Source: Halobacteroides halobius DSM 5150
GTDB lineage: Bacteria; Bacillota; Halanaerobiia; Halobacteroidales; Halobacteroidaceae
NCBI RefSeq assembly: GCF_000328625.1
Contig: NC_019978.1
Span: 1,860,001 to 1,924,000 of the forward strand
Length of the DNA: 64,000 bases
Direction of reading: 5' to 3'
Each line of letters begins with the position of its first letter. Within the stretch, counting starts at the first letter, position 1. Position numbers and translations under genes: made by a program. A model generated the notes under the pieces. That model was given only the letters and a program-made list of their open reading frames with translations. It was not told where the DNA came from and made no database searches. This document shows, piece by piece, positions 55,679 through 64,000 of the stretch.

Positions 55679-56938
55679 TTATATAATCATTAGACCTTTT
55701 GGCCTATTTATAAGCGTTAAATTAGTCAGTCCATAACCTCTAAAAGTTTTTTCACCATTTAATGTTGTAAAATTACAGACTTTAGATTTATATTTGTTGT
55801 TTTTAATTCTTAATGAGGTAATATATCCATCATAAGTTTCGCCATTTCGCTTAGTATAACGAACTATATCCCTATGCTTAAAGCCTTTTAATTCTTTAAT
55901 TTTGGCCTTAGACTTCTTTCTAAGAGGTTTAATAAAGTATTCTTTAACATCCAGATTATCAACAGGTAATAAATTTGTAATACAAATACTATCGTTACTA
56001 TGACTTTTTTTAATATCATAATCAATTCTTTTATTAGCAGTATCGCCTCCGGTTGTAATCTCTAAATTAACTATTTTACTTAATTTTTCCCTTAACCAGG
56101 TTTTACCTTGCATCACGTGCATAGCAGGTTTTATATTTAGTTCTTTACCATCAATAATATTAAGAAATTCATCTTTATATTTATACTCACTACCATCTAC
56201 TTTATCTTTATGACAGTCTTTACAAAGAGTTATCAGATTATATATGCTATCTGCTCCACTATCTCTTTGGGGTATTATATGATGTGCTTCCAACATAGTA
56301 TCAGTAGCACCACAGATTTGGAAGGCACAATCATCTCTGTATAAAGTAGCTTTACGAAGGTTTTCATCTAATCTATTAGATTCTTGATATTCCCAACTAT
56401 AAAGTTCTTTTCCTTCTACTGCCTTACGAATATCTATTGCCACATCTTCTAAAACTATTTTATCTATCCTAATAAATTTATTAAGATAATTAACTACCCT
56501 TAAAATTGCTTGTTTCTTTTGCTTAATAGATGGTGCTATTCTACCTTTTCTTTTACTGGATGAACGATTATCAAATCTTTTAGCTCTATATCTTTTGTGT
56601 TGTCTACGGTAACGTCTATATTCTCTACGTTGAGTCATAAGTTTAGAAACTTCTTGTCTTTGTTTCATTGTTGCTTTAAATAATACTTTGTTTTTACTTT
56701 GACATTTTTGAATTAAAGCAAAACCTACTTTATCATACCCATCATCAATACCTAAAACTATCTTGTCGTTATTAACTTCTTCTTTAGGTATTTTCTTTTT
56801 AAGTTGAATGATAAGTGGATACTCTTCTACTAACTTAACTCTCCCTTTACGAATAAGATACCAAGCTTTCTTGACTTTAGTCGGATCCAATATTTTACCT
56901 TCATTATCTATCACAAGTGCATATTGTAATTGTGCCAT
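55679..56938 (-). CDS. iscB: IscB RNA-guided nuclease (RuvC + HNH)
   Basis: A 419-residue IscB, the OMEGA-system ancestor of Cas9. An N-terminal PLMP/RRXRR-type domain (about 1-55, KILDPTKVKKAWYLIRKGRV) is followed by RuvC-I (VLGIDDGYDKVGFAL, Asp65), an arginine-rich bridge helix (about 103-132, QRREYRRYRRQHKRYRAKR), RuvC-II (KIVLEDVAI, Glu164), HNH (about 200-245, MLEAHHIIPQRDSGADS, His219/His220, NLITLCKDCH), RuvC-III (KSHSNDSICIT, His313/Asp316) and a C-terminal domain (about 350-419, HRDIVRYTKRNGETYDGYI) where the TAM-interacting part lies. All expected nuclease residues are present. One variation is FQICG where CxxCG is usual before the HNH. The ATG follows GGGAGG. The HNH rules out IsrB, and TnpB lacks this layout. 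Confidence 0.92.
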   Translation of the reverse strand: MAQLQYALVIDNEGKILDPTKVKKAWYLIRKGRVKLVEEYPLIIQLKKKIPKEEVNNDKIVLGIDDGYDKVGFALIQKCQSKNKVLFKATMKQRQEVSKLMTQRREYRRYRRQHKRYRAKRFDNRSSSKRKGRIAPSIKQKKQAILRVVNYLNKFIRIDKIVLEDVAIDIRKAVEGKELYSWEYQESNRLDENLRKATLYRDDCAFQICGATDTMLEAHHIIPQRDSGADSIYNLITLCKDCHKDKVDGSEYKYKDEFLNIIDGKELNIKPAMHVMQGKTWLREKLSKIVNLEITTGGDTANKRIDYDIKKSHSNDSICITNLLPVDNLDVKEYFIKPLRKKSKAKIKELKGFKHRDIVRYTKRNGETYDGYITSLRIKNNKYKSKVCNFTTLNGEKTFRGYGLTNLTLINRPKGLMII

Positions 56939-57380
56939 CTCTGGCTACCTCCCTTACAGGGCACTTCCCTTCTTTGTCGCAGAATCATATAGATTCTTGC
57001 TCTTAAAGTTAGGTGGAGGCATAACCACTTCTGCTATCTCCCTGATTTAGTCAATAGCCAGGGTAGAAACACCCTGCTATTGGCAATGTCAAATGGGGCT
57101 TATGCACTTTCGGTGTTAGCCTTTCATATCCAGAAGAACTAGACTTAGACAAGGTTTCTTCCTTAGTGCCACAGAGCAGCTTACAGAGCAAGGCTCTGCC
57201 TGCGATTTGGAACTGATGAATACATTCCAAAGTGTGATAACCTTATCGGTATAAAACCTTTAACCAAATAACGTAGGAAACGCCTTTTGTTACGAAGTGT
57301 CCGCAGGACACGAAGGCATTGTGCTAAGAACTTTTCAGTTCTCTACACTCCCTTTGCCTTGAGAGCAACGATCAACTTCA
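56939..57380 (-). ncRNA. Putative omega (HEARO) RNA of the IscB element
   Basis: These 440 bases directly 5' of iscB have no reading frame and are much richer in G+C and hairpins than other intergenic DNA. Visible stems (minus strand) are AGAACT/AGTTCT with GAAA loop, GTGTCC/GGACAC, TTTGGAA/TTCCAAA, CAGAGC/GCTCTG, and a long CAATAGC-AGGGT/ACCCT-GCTATTG. Position and size fit the omega RNA (the HEARO RNA family) known upstream of iscB. The guide would be at the 5' end, near the rsmE junction. RNA ends are not determined. Confidence 0.72.
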
Positions 57381-57391
57381 CCTAGTTTTAA

Positions 57392-58153
57392 CTAGGAATT
57401 TATAAGCTGTTTCATAGCTCCTAAATCTCCTAGTTCATACTGGGCCAAGGCTACAGCAGTTATACCTGCTGTTTCAGTTCTTAAAATTCTAGCCCCTAAG
57501 CTAACAGGTTTAAAGCCTATTTTTTTAGCTTGGTTTACTTCTGATTGACTAAATCCTCCTTCAGGGCCAATAAGAATAACTACTTTACTTACATTTTGCT
57601 CTTGCATAACTTCTTTTATACCTGTAGTATCCTCATCTTCCCAAGGAATTAAAGCTAGATCATCAGAAGCTACAGCAGGCATCTGAGCAAAATCTTTTAT
57701 TTTAGCTATAGTTGGGACCTTGGCCCGGCGAGATTGTTTAGCTGCTTCTAAAGCAATCTTTTGCCACCTGTCTTGTCTTTTATTAGCCTTTTTATCAGTT
57801 AACTTAACAACTGTTCTCTCAGTAATTATCGGAATGATTTTATCTATTCCTAATTCAGTACACTTTTGAACAATTAAATCCATTTTCTTTTTACGTTTAG
57901 GTACTCCTTGGATTAAAGTAATCTCTACTGTAGATTCTACTTTTCTTTCTATTTCTTCTATAATTTGGCCCTCTACTACCTCATTAGTTGTTCTAATTAA
58001 CTCTACTAAATATTTATTCCCTTCTCCATCAGCTACCGTAATCTTATCTTTAGCACTTAAACGTAAAGAACGAGTAATATGACCTACATCTGAACCAGTA
58101 ATTAATACTTGGTCTTCTCTAATATCTTTTGGTGTTACAAAAAAATGATTCAT
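57392..58153 (-). CDS. rsmE: 16S rRNA (uracil(1498)-N(3))-methyltransferase
   Basis: SPOUT-fold enzyme that methylates U1498 of 16S rRNA. The 253-residue product begins MNHFFVTPKDIREDQVLITG and has VDLIVQKCTELGIDKI-like KKKMDLIVQKCTELG, the RTVVKLTDKK region, and the SAM-knot segments LIGPEGGFSQSEV and SLGARILRTETAGI. The start is the ATG after GGGAGTGAATAAG. Its stop codon lies inside a small CCTAGT/ACTAGG hairpin that forms the left boundary of the IscB element. Confidence 0.96.
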   Translation of the reverse strand: MNHFFVTPKDIREDQVLITGSDVGHITRSLRLSAKDKITVADGEGNKYLVELIRTTNEVVEGQIIEEIERKVESTVEITLIQGVPKRKKKMDLIVQKCTELGIDKIIPIITERTVVKLTDKKANKRQDRWQKIALEAAKQSRRAKVPTIAKIKDFAQMPAVASDDLALIPWEDEDTTGIKEVMQEQNVSKVVILIGPEGGFSQSEVNQAKKIGFKPVSLGARILRTETAGITAVALAQYELGDLGAMKQLINS

Positions 58154-58180
58154 CTTATTCACTCCCATATAAAACAATCA

Positions 58181-59044
58181 TCACTTTTGCTCTCCAATAA
58201 TAGTAACCCATTCTCCTAATTGGATTCGCTCTATAACTTTAAAGTCATACTCTCTTAGTTTATCATTAATTTTTTCTTCTTTATCAACTATTATTCCGGA
58301 TAAAATAAACTTACCGTTTTCAGTAATAACTTGCTCTAAATCAGGAATCAAGTTTACTATAATATGAGGTAATAGATTAGCTACTACTAAATTATAAGTC
58401 TTATCTACTACTTCAACCAAATCACCTGCTACAAAATCTATTTCTGTTTCTACTTGATTTAAAGTAGCATTCTCTTTAGCTACTTTAACTGCTATTGGAT
58501 CAATATCTAAAGCAAAAATCTCTTCTGCTCCTAGCTTAGCAGCAGCAATAGATAAAATGCCAGTTCCCGTGCCAATATCTAATAATTTAGTATCAGAATC
58601 TAAATTATCCTCAATTAATCTAAGACAAACTTCTGTAGTTTCATGATGTCCTGTTCCAAAAGCTTGCCCAGGATCAATCTCAATTATCACATTATCTTTT
58701 TGTGATGGATACTCTTCCCAACTAGGCTTGATTATAATTCGGTCACTAACCCTTAAGGGTTTAAAATTTTCCTTCCATTTACTAGCCCAATCTTCCTTTA
58801 TTACACTCTTAATTTTTAGTTTAGCACTACCAACCCTTAGACCATACTCTTCTAAAGAAGAAATTTTTTCTTTTAATTTTTCTAGATTAATATCCTTTTT
58901 TAGATAAGCTTTAATTAATATTTCATCTTCATCACTTTCTAATTCTTCCTTAGTAATTCCTTTCACTTCTAATTCTTGCAATAAATTATTAATTGCAGGA
59001 TAAGCTTGATAGGTTGTATTAATATTTATTTCTTTCCAATTCAT
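58181..59044 (-). CDS. prmA: Ribosomal protein L11 methyltransferase
   Basis: Methylates lysines of ribosomal protein L11. The 287-residue product has the N-terminal recognition domain and a class I SAM domain with IIEIDPGQAFGTGHHETTEV (in two parts), LLDIGTGTGILSIAAAKLGA and VVANLLPHII (the NPPY-like position). It lies in the conserved dnaJ-prmA-rsmE-mtaB operon. Confidence 0.96.
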   Translation of the reverse strand: MNWKEININTTYQAYPAINNLLQELEVKGITKEELESDEDEILIKAYLKKDINLEKLKEKISSLEEYGLRVGSAKLKIKSVIKEDWASKWKENFKPLRVSDRIIIKPSWEEYPSQKDNVIIEIDPGQAFGTGHHETTEVCLRLIEDNLDSDTKLLDIGTGTGILSIAAAKLGAEEIFALDIDPIAVKVAKENATLNQVETEIDFVAGDLVEVVDKTYNLVVANLLPHIIVNLIPDLEQVITENGKFILSGIIVDKEEKINDKLREYDFKVIERIQLGEWVTIIGEQK

Positions 59045-59052
59045 TCTGTCAC

Positions 59053-60177
59053 CTACTTTTCAAAAAAACTTTTTATTTTTTGCCAAAACCCTTTATGTTC
59101 TGGATTAATCTCTTCACCACTTATATCAGCAAATTCTTTTAGCATATCCTGTTGCTCTTGGCTTAAATTCTTAGGAATTACTACTTTAACTTTAATTCTT
59201 TGGTCCCCTCGACCTCTACGGTTTAAATGGGGAATTCCTTTATCTTTTAGTCTAAAGAAAGTACCAGGCTGAGTTCCTTCTGGAATATTAAATTTAACCT
59301 TTCCATCTAAAGTAGGTACTTGGATTTCATCACCTAAAGTAGCCTGTACAAAATTAATTGGCACCTCACAAATCACATCATCCCCTTCTCTTTCAAAGAT
59401 CTCATGAGACTTGACATTAATTATAACATATAGGTCTCCTGCTGGACCACCATTCTCCCCAGCTTGGCCCTCGCCTCTGATTCTAAGTTTAGAACCATCT
59501 TTAACACCAGCTGGAATATTAACTGATACCTTTCTTTGCTTCTTAACTTGGCCCTGGCCATTACATTTAGAGCAAGGTTCTTTCACAAATTTTCCAGTAC
59601 CACCACACCGATCACAGGTCTTAGTCTGTACCATTTGACCAAATGGAGTATTTTGTTTATACCTAATTTCTCCACTACCATTACATTTAGCACAACTTTC
59701 TACATCTTCAGGTGAAGAAGCTCCTGTCCCATCACAAACTTCACATTCCTCAGTTCTAGGAAGTGTAATTTCTTTTTCTGCTCCAAAAGCTGCTTCTTCA
59801 AAATCGATATTCATTCTATACTGTAAATCTGCTCCTTTACGAGGACCATTTCTTCGTCGACCACGTCCGCCTTCACCAAAGAACATATCAAATATATCTT
59901 CAAATCCACCACCAAAGCCACCAGCTTGACCTTGGCCACCAAAACCAGCATCTTGATTTACTCCAGCGTGACCATATCTATCATATCTAGCCTTCTGTTC
60001 CTCATCACTTAAAATTTCATATGCTTCTGTAACTTCCTTAAACTTCTCTTCTGCATTTTCATGATCACTTATATCTGGATGATACTTTTTAGATAATTTA
60101 CGATAAGCTTTTTTAATTTCTTTTTGACTAGCATCCCGGTCAACACCTAATATTTCATAATAATCTTTCTTTGCCAT
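59053..60177 (-). CDS. dnaJ: Chaperone DnaJ
   Basis: Co-chaperone that stimulates DnaK. The 374-residue product has the J domain with HPD (KKYHPDIS), a Gly/Phe-rich linker (about 75-105), a zinc domain with four CxxCxGxG repeats ([32 protein letters not shown]) and the C-terminal substrate domains. The start is the ATG beginning [13 protein letters not shown]; in-frame codons four earlier overlap the ribosome site. A strong terminator lies between dnaK and dnaJ, so dnaJ probably has its own promoter; a weak TTGATA/AATAAT pair is visible in the gap. No CIRCE was found there. Confidence 0.97.
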   Translation of the reverse strand: MAKKDYYEILGVDRDASQKEIKKAYRKLSKKYHPDISDHENAEEKFKEVTEAYEILSDEEQKARYDRYGHAGVNQDAGFGGQGQAGGFGGGFEDIFDMFFGEGGRGRRRNGPRKGADLQYRMNIDFEEAAFGAEKEITLPRTEECEVCDGTGASSPEDVESCAKCNGSGEIRYKQNTPFGQMVQTKTCDRCGGTGKFVKEPCSKCNGQGQVKKQRKVSVNIPAGVKDGSKLRIRGEGQAGENGGPAGDLYVIINVKSHEIFEREGDDVICEVPINFVQATLGDEIQVPTLDGKVKFNIPEGTQPGTFFRLKDKGIPHLNRRGRGDQRIKVKVVIPKNLSQEQQDMLKEFADISGEEINPEHKGFWQKIKSFFEK

Positions 60178-60262
60178 ATCATTCACCACCCTTGACTTAT
60201 TAATATCTTTTGCTCTATGATAGGATTATTTTGTATTTGAAAATTTATATCAATCTTAGCAT

Positions 60263-60301
60263 AAAAAGAGAGTCAAAGCCAGCTATTATGGCTTTGACTC
60301 T
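60263..60301 (-). terminator. dnaK terminator
   Basis: The minus strand has a 13-bp perfect stem AGAGTCAAAGCCA/TGGCTTTGACTCT with a 7-base loop, then CTTTTTA, about 25 bases after the dnaK stop. Confidence 0.92.
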
Positions 60302-60326
60302 TGTGAGGTATCCAACTATTTATTGC

Positions 60327-62180
60327 TTACTCATCATCAACTTCTTCATAATCAACATCTACTACATCATCATCTTCTTGTGCTCCTGCAGCTTCTCCAG
60401 TAGCACCTTTGGCTCCAGCTGCTTGTTGAGCTTGCTGATACATCTTAGCTGTTACTTCTTGTAATTTCTCTTTCTTTTCATTAATAGTCTCAATATCTAT
60501 TTCAGCAGGGTCAATATTATGCACATCAATATCATCAATTACTTCTTCTAATTCTTCTTTAGCAGACTCAATATCACTAATTAAACTGCTATCCATCTGT
60601 TCTCCTGCTTCTTCAATAGTCTTTTCTATTTGTCGTACTAAACCATCTGCTTCAGTTACTGTTTCAATAGCTTCTTTTTTCTTTTTATCTTCCTCAGCAT
60701 GCTCTTCAGCCTCTTTTACCATCTCTTCAATTTCTTCCTCAGATAAACCTGTATCAGATTGAATTGTAATTTCCTGTTCCTTACCTGTTCCTTTATCCTT
60801 AGCTGATACATGAACAATACCATCTGTATCAATCTTAAACGTTACTTCAATTTGTGGTACACCACGTGGAGCAGGTGGAATATCTGTTAATTGGAAACGA
60901 CCTAATGTTTCATTATCTTTGGCCATTTCTCTTTCTCCTTGTAATACATGAATATCAACAGCACTTTGATTATCCTCAGCAGTAGAGAAGACTTTACTCT
61001 TTTCTGTTGGAATAGTTGTATTTCGATCAATTAATTTAGTAAATACGCCACCTAATGTTTCAATACCTAAAGATAGAGGAGTAACATCTAATAAAACAAC
61101 ATCATCAACCTCATCATTTAAAACACCACCTTGAATAGCAGCTCCCATTGCTACACATTCATCAGGATTAATACCTTTATTAGGTTCAATTCCGGTCTCT
61201 TTTTTAATTACTTCTTGAACAGCTGGAACTCTTGTTGAACCACCAACTAATAATACTTGGTCTAGATCTGATTTACTTAAACCAGCATCATCTAAAGCAT
61301 TACGAGTTGCTTTTAAAGTTTCATCAATTAATCCAGAGATCATATCCTCAAACTCAGATCGAGAAATATTAATATCAAGGTGTTTTGGCCCATCTTCAGT
61401 TTGAGTAATAAATGGTAAGTTAACATTAGTAGTTGCTACCCCAGAAAGTTCAATCTTTGCTTCTTCAGCAGCATCTTTTAAACGTTGTAAGGCCATTCTA
61501 TCATTTCTTAAATCAATGCCATGCTTCTTTTTAAATTCATCTGCTAAGTAATCGATGATTTTTTCGTCAAAATCATCTCCACCTAATTTATTATCTCCTT
61601 TAGTAGCTTCTACTTGGAATAATCCATCACCAAGATGTAAGATAGAAACATCAAAAGTACCTCCACCAAGGTCATATACTAATACAGTTTGGTCTTTATC
61701 ATCATCTAATCCGTAAGCTAAAGAAGCAGCTGTTGGCTCATTTATAATCCTTTTAACCTCTAAACCTGCAATCTTTCCTGCATCCTTAGTTGCTTGACGT
61801 TGTGCATCTGTAAAGTAAGCTGGAACTGTTATAACCGCTTCTTCTACTTCTTCTCCTAAGTAATCTTCAGAGTAACTTTTGATTTCCTGCAAAATCATAG
61901 CGGAAACCTCTTGAGGCTTTCTTTCTTTACCAGCTAATTCAACGGTATAATCTTTATCTCCCATATGCCGCTTGATAGATTGTACTGTTTCATCAGGATT
62001 TTTTATAGCTTGGCGCTTAGCAGGTTCACCTACTAATCGATCACCATTATCATTATAAGCTACAACTGAAGGAGTAGTTCTACCCCCTTGCCTATTTGGA
62101 ATAACAGTTGCTTCTCCACCTTCCATTACTGCAACACAAGAATTAGTTGTACCTAAATCAATACCAATAATCTTACCCAT
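60327..62180 (-). CDS. dnaK: Chaperone DnaK (Hsp70)
   Basis: ATP-dependent chaperone. The 617-residue product has the nucleotide-binding domain ([43 protein letters not shown]), the linker and substrate-binding domain ([18 protein letters not shown]) and the acidic C-terminal tail ending in EVDDE. The gene has GAGGAGG before its ATG. It follows grpE in the hrcA-grpE-dnaK operon and ends at a strong terminator before dnaJ. Confidence 0.98.
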   Translation of the reverse strand: MGKIIGIDLGTTNSCVAVMEGGEATVIPNRQGGRTTPSVVAYNDNGDRLVGEPAKRQAIKNPDETVQSIKRHMGDKDYTVELAGKERKPQEVSAMILQEIKSYSEDYLGEEVEEAVITVPAYFTDAQRQATKDAGKIAGLEVKRIINEPTAASLAYGLDDDKDQTVLVYDLGGGTFDVSILHLGDGLFQVEATKGDNKLGGDDFDEKIIDYLADEFKKKHGIDLRNDRMALQRLKDAAEEAKIELSGVATTNVNLPFITQTEDGPKHLDINISRSEFEDMISGLIDETLKATRNALDDAGLSKSDLDQVLLVGGSTRVPAVQEVIKKETGIEPNKGINPDECVAMGAAIQGGVLNDEVDDVVLLDVTPLSLGIETLGGVFTKLIDRNTTIPTEKSKVFSTAEDNQSAVDIHVLQGEREMAKDNETLGRFQLTDIPPAPRGVPQIEVTFKIDTDGIVHVSAKDKGTGKEQEITIQSDTGLSEEEIEEMVKEAEEHAEEDKKKKEAIETVTEADGLVRQIEKTIEEAGEQMDSSLISDIESAKEELEEVIDDIDVHNIDPAEIDIETINEKKEKLQEVTAKMYQQAQQAAGAKGATGEAAGAQEDDDVVDVDYEEVDDE

Positions 62181-62231
62181 TATGTATCATCCTCCTCATT
62201 AATTTACAATTTATAAAATTTATAATTAATC

Positions 62232-62257
62232 AAAGAACAATGTATACATTGTTCTTT
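62232..62257. repeat. 26-base perfect palindrome at the grpE stop
   Basis: Arms AAAGAACAATGTA and TACATTGTTCTTT are exact reverse complements and begin in the grpE stop codon. There is no T-run after it on the minus strand, so this is not a standard terminator. It may be an mRNA-processing or stability hairpin between grpE and dnaK. Confidence 0.9.
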
Positions 62258-62942
62258 ATTCTGCTACCTTAACCATAGCTGGTCTAACTACCAAGTCATC
62301 TAACTTATAACCTTTTTGCAATTCTTCAGTAACTATACCAGACTCGTACTCATCAGTGGTTTCATTCATTACTGCTTCATGAATATTAGGGTCAAACTCT
62401 TCCCCAACTGTTGGTACTTCTTTGACATCTTTTTTCTTTAGTAAATTAGTTAGCTGACGGTAAATCATCTCTACACCCTCTAATACATCAGCTACTTCTT
62501 TACTATCTTGAGACATACCTAAAGCACGTTCAAAATTATCAATAATAGGTAACAAATCAATTACAAAGTCTTTAGTAGCTTGAGTACTAATTCTTTCTTT
62601 TTCCTTAGTTATCCTCTTTTTATAATTAGAAAAATCAGCTTTTAGCCTTTGTAAACGATTCATATACTTCTCTTTTTCCTCTTGTTCAAGTGCTAATTCC
62701 TTTTCAATCTCCAAAATCTGCTCTTCTATTTCTTGAGCAGCTGTTATTTCTTCTCTTAATTTACTAAATCGATCACTAATTCTCTCCTCAACCTCTAATT
62801 CTTCCTTTAATTCTTCTTCTAATTGAGCTACTTCTTCTTTAACACTATCTAAACTACTTTCCATATTAATCTCTTCAGAATCTAAATTATTAGTTTCAGC
62901 TTCTTCTTGCTCTTGTTCTTTCTGCTTTAAATTTTCTTCCAT
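62256..62942 (-). CDS. grpE: Nucleotide exchange factor GrpE
   Basis: Exchanges ADP for ATP on DnaK. The 228-residue product has a long acidic, coiled N-terminal region (about 1-120) and the GrpE beta domain with DFVIDLLPIIDNFERAL, EGVEMIYRQL, GEEFDPNIHEAV and LQKGYKLDDLVVRPAMV. The start is the ATG about 7 bases after AGGTGG; GTG and ATT codons before it overlap the site. The N-terminal coiled coil is longer than in E. coli GrpE. Confidence 0.96.
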   Translation of the reverse strand: MEENLKQKEQEQEEAETNNLDSEEINMESSLDSVKEEVAQLEEELKEELEVEERISDRFSKLREEITAAQEIEEQILEIEKELALEQEEKEKYMNRLQRLKADFSNYKKRITKEKERISTQATKDFVIDLLPIIDNFERALGMSQDSKEVADVLEGVEMIYRQLTNLLKKKDVKEVPTVGEEFDPNIHEAVMNETTDEYESGIVTEELQKGYKLDDLVVRPAMVKVAE

Positions 62943-62973
62943 TACTATCACCACCTACTTACCAATTATATAT

Positions 62974-64000
62974 TTATTCTACTTTATTAGTTAAATAATT
63001 ACTTAACAGCTTAGACATAAACTTAACTGTACCTACCACTTCCGAATAGTTCATCCTGGTTGGCCCTAGTACTCCAATCTTACCAATAGGACGATTACCA
63101 AAATGATAAGTAGCAATTACAATACTACAATCTTTTATTTCTTTACACTTGTTTTCACTACCAATTGAGATCTGTAAATCACCTTTACTATTACCTAAAA
63201 TTTCTTTTAGTACTGCTTCATGCTCTAAAACTTGTAAGACATTTTTAATTTTATCAATATCACTAAACTCTGGTTGGTCTAAAATATAAGTAGTTCCCTC
63301 TAAATATATTTTCCCAGCAGAAGAAAAATTATTCTTAAAAGCTGTAGGGCTTAAAAAGTCTAACTCTCCTAAATCCAGATTCAAACGATTAACTAAATCC
63401 TGAGATAATCTAGTCAATAGCCCATCATCAATCTCATATAATGGAAGACCATGTAAACGCTGGTTCAAAAAGCGAGAAATATCTTCTAGTTTATTTTGAT
63501 TAAAAGATGATGGTACCTCAACTAACTTATCTTTAACAATTCCTGTATCCGTAACTAATACTAATAATATCTTCCTATTAGTTACTGGAACTAATTTTAA
63601 ATATTCAAAGGAACTTTCCTGAATTCTAGGACTTGAAGCTAATGAAGTATACTTAGTCAAATCAGATAATAATTGTGAAGCATCTTCAATTAGTCCTTGT
63701 ATCTCCTTATGTTTAGAATTGTACTCTTTCCATATAGATTCTACTTTAGTAGATGATAATTTATTTGAATCCATTAAAGTATCTACATAAAATCTATAAC
63801 CTTTATCTGATGGTATCCTTCCTGCAGAGCGATGAGGCTGCTCTAAATAGCCAAATTCTTCTAAATCAGCCATTTCATTTCTAATAGTAGCAGAGCTTAC
63901 ATCAAAATTATATCTCCTAGTCAATTTCCTAGAACCTACTGGTTCAGCCGTCATAATATATTCTTTAATAATTGCCTTTAGAATTCTTTTTTTGCGGTCT
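62974..64000 (-). CDS. hrcA: Heat-inducible transcription repressor HrcA, N-terminus cut by window
   Basis: Represses the class I heat-shock genes by binding CIRCE. The frame continues past the first visible ATG at 63954 to the window end (DRKKRILKAIIKEYI before MTAEPVGSRKL), so only about three residues are missing. It has the winged-helix domain (SSATIRNEMADLEEFGYLEQPHRSAGRIPS) and the dimerisation domains with LVLVTDTGIVKDKL and GPTRMNYSEVVGTV. The promoter and any CIRCE would lie outside the window. Confidence 0.95.
   Translation of the reverse strand, partial: DRKKRILKAIIKEYIMTAEPVGSRKLTRRYNFDVSSATIRNEMADLEEFGYLEQPHRSAGRIPSDKGYRFYVDTLMDSNKLSSTKVESIWKEYNSKHKEIQGLIEDASQLLSDLTKYTSLASSPRIQESSFEYLKLVPVTNRKILLVLVTDTGIVKDKLVEVPSSFNQNKLEDISRFLNQRLHGLPLYEIDDGLLTRLSQDLVNRLNLDLGELDFLSPTAFKNNFSSAGKIYLEGTTYILDQPEFSDIDKIKNVLQVLEHEAVLKEILGNSKGDLQISIGSENKCKEIKDCSIVIATYHFGNRPIGKIGVLGPTRMNYSEVVGTVKFMSKLLSNYLTNKVE

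Larger units (their letters stand above)
55607..57387 (-). mobile_element. IscB element between rsmE and mtaB
   Basis: A 1.78 kb unit interrupts the otherwise tight rsmE-mtaB operon. It contains a structured non-coding region and an IscB nuclease gene, and is bounded by ACCTAGTT (plus strand) at 55607..55614 and 57380..57387. Removing one copy and the interior joins the rsmE stop to mtaB with about 17 bases. No TnpA or other transposase is present, so the element would be non-autonomous, as is typical of IscB units. Whether the 8-base repeats are a target duplication or IS200/IS605-type end sequences is not known. Confidence 0.72.

Noticed and set aside
55679-56938. TnpB, IsrB or a plain HNH homing endonuclease
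   Set aside because: RuvC is split around an intact HNH after an arginine-rich helix, with a structured RNA region upstream, which fits IscB and not the others.
60190-60262. CIRCE operator before dnaJ
   Set aside because: TTAGCACTC and its mirrored half are not present.

Overview
The window is 64 kb of compact, AT-rich chromosome (about one third G+C by eye) from an endospore-forming member of the Bacillota. Sporulation-type genes (yqfC, yqfD, a bofC-like gene), sigma-A-type promoters, AGGAGG ribosome sites and Bacillus-like gene order support this. The fused, extended proteins and overall gene set fit an anaerobic Clostridia/Halanaerobiales-type organism best, but that placement is inference. 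Every gene but one is on the minus strand; the exception is a 36-codon gene at 27647..27757.

Layout, from low to high coordinates (operons read right to left). 1..1542: 5' part of a group II intron with a reverse transcriptase cut by the window edge, starting directly after the aspS terminator. 1576..17119: aspS, hisS, a foldase with TPRs, hemZ, a metallo-hydrolase, relA, apt, a very long recJ, an ABC1 kinase and two small membrane or coiled-coil genes. 17246..26640: secF, secD, an HD protein, lepB, yajC, tgt, queA, ruvB, ruvA, bofC-like, yebC. 26705..31301: pheA, the small plus-strand gene, RNase P RNA, rnhA, a zinc-ribbon protein, yqfO, trmK. 31470..38713: rpoD, dnaG, a half-length PpsR paralogue, full-length ppsR, ccpN, glpX and an ankyrin gene, which together look like a gluconeogenesis-control group beside the macromolecular synthesis genes. 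39098..53350: glyS, glyQ, DUF4342, recO, deoC, era, GNAT, DUF502, corC-like, dgkA-PAP2 fusion, ybeY, pgpH, phoH, yqfD, yqfC. 53475..64000: yqeY, HIT, mtaB, an IscB element, rsmE, prmA, dnaJ, dnaK, grpE, hrcA (cut at its N-terminus).

Most of this is housekeeping in conserved order: tRNA charging and modification, stringent response, protein export, DNA repair, ribosome assembly, and a heat-shock cluster. The accessory content is small and stands out. The most notable piece is a 1.8 kb island between rsmE and mtaB (about 55607..57387). It holds an IscB-type RuvC/HNH nuclease with all expected active-site residues, preceded by about 440 bases of strongly structured non-coding DNA in the position of an omega (HEARO) RNA, and is bounded by the same 8-base sequence at both ends. 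Other points worth attention are the half-length PpsR, the RecJ fused to a degenerate helicase-like region, a perfect 34-base palindrome inside hisS, a short attenuator-like leader before glyQS that is not a T-box, and the group II intron abutting a terminator.
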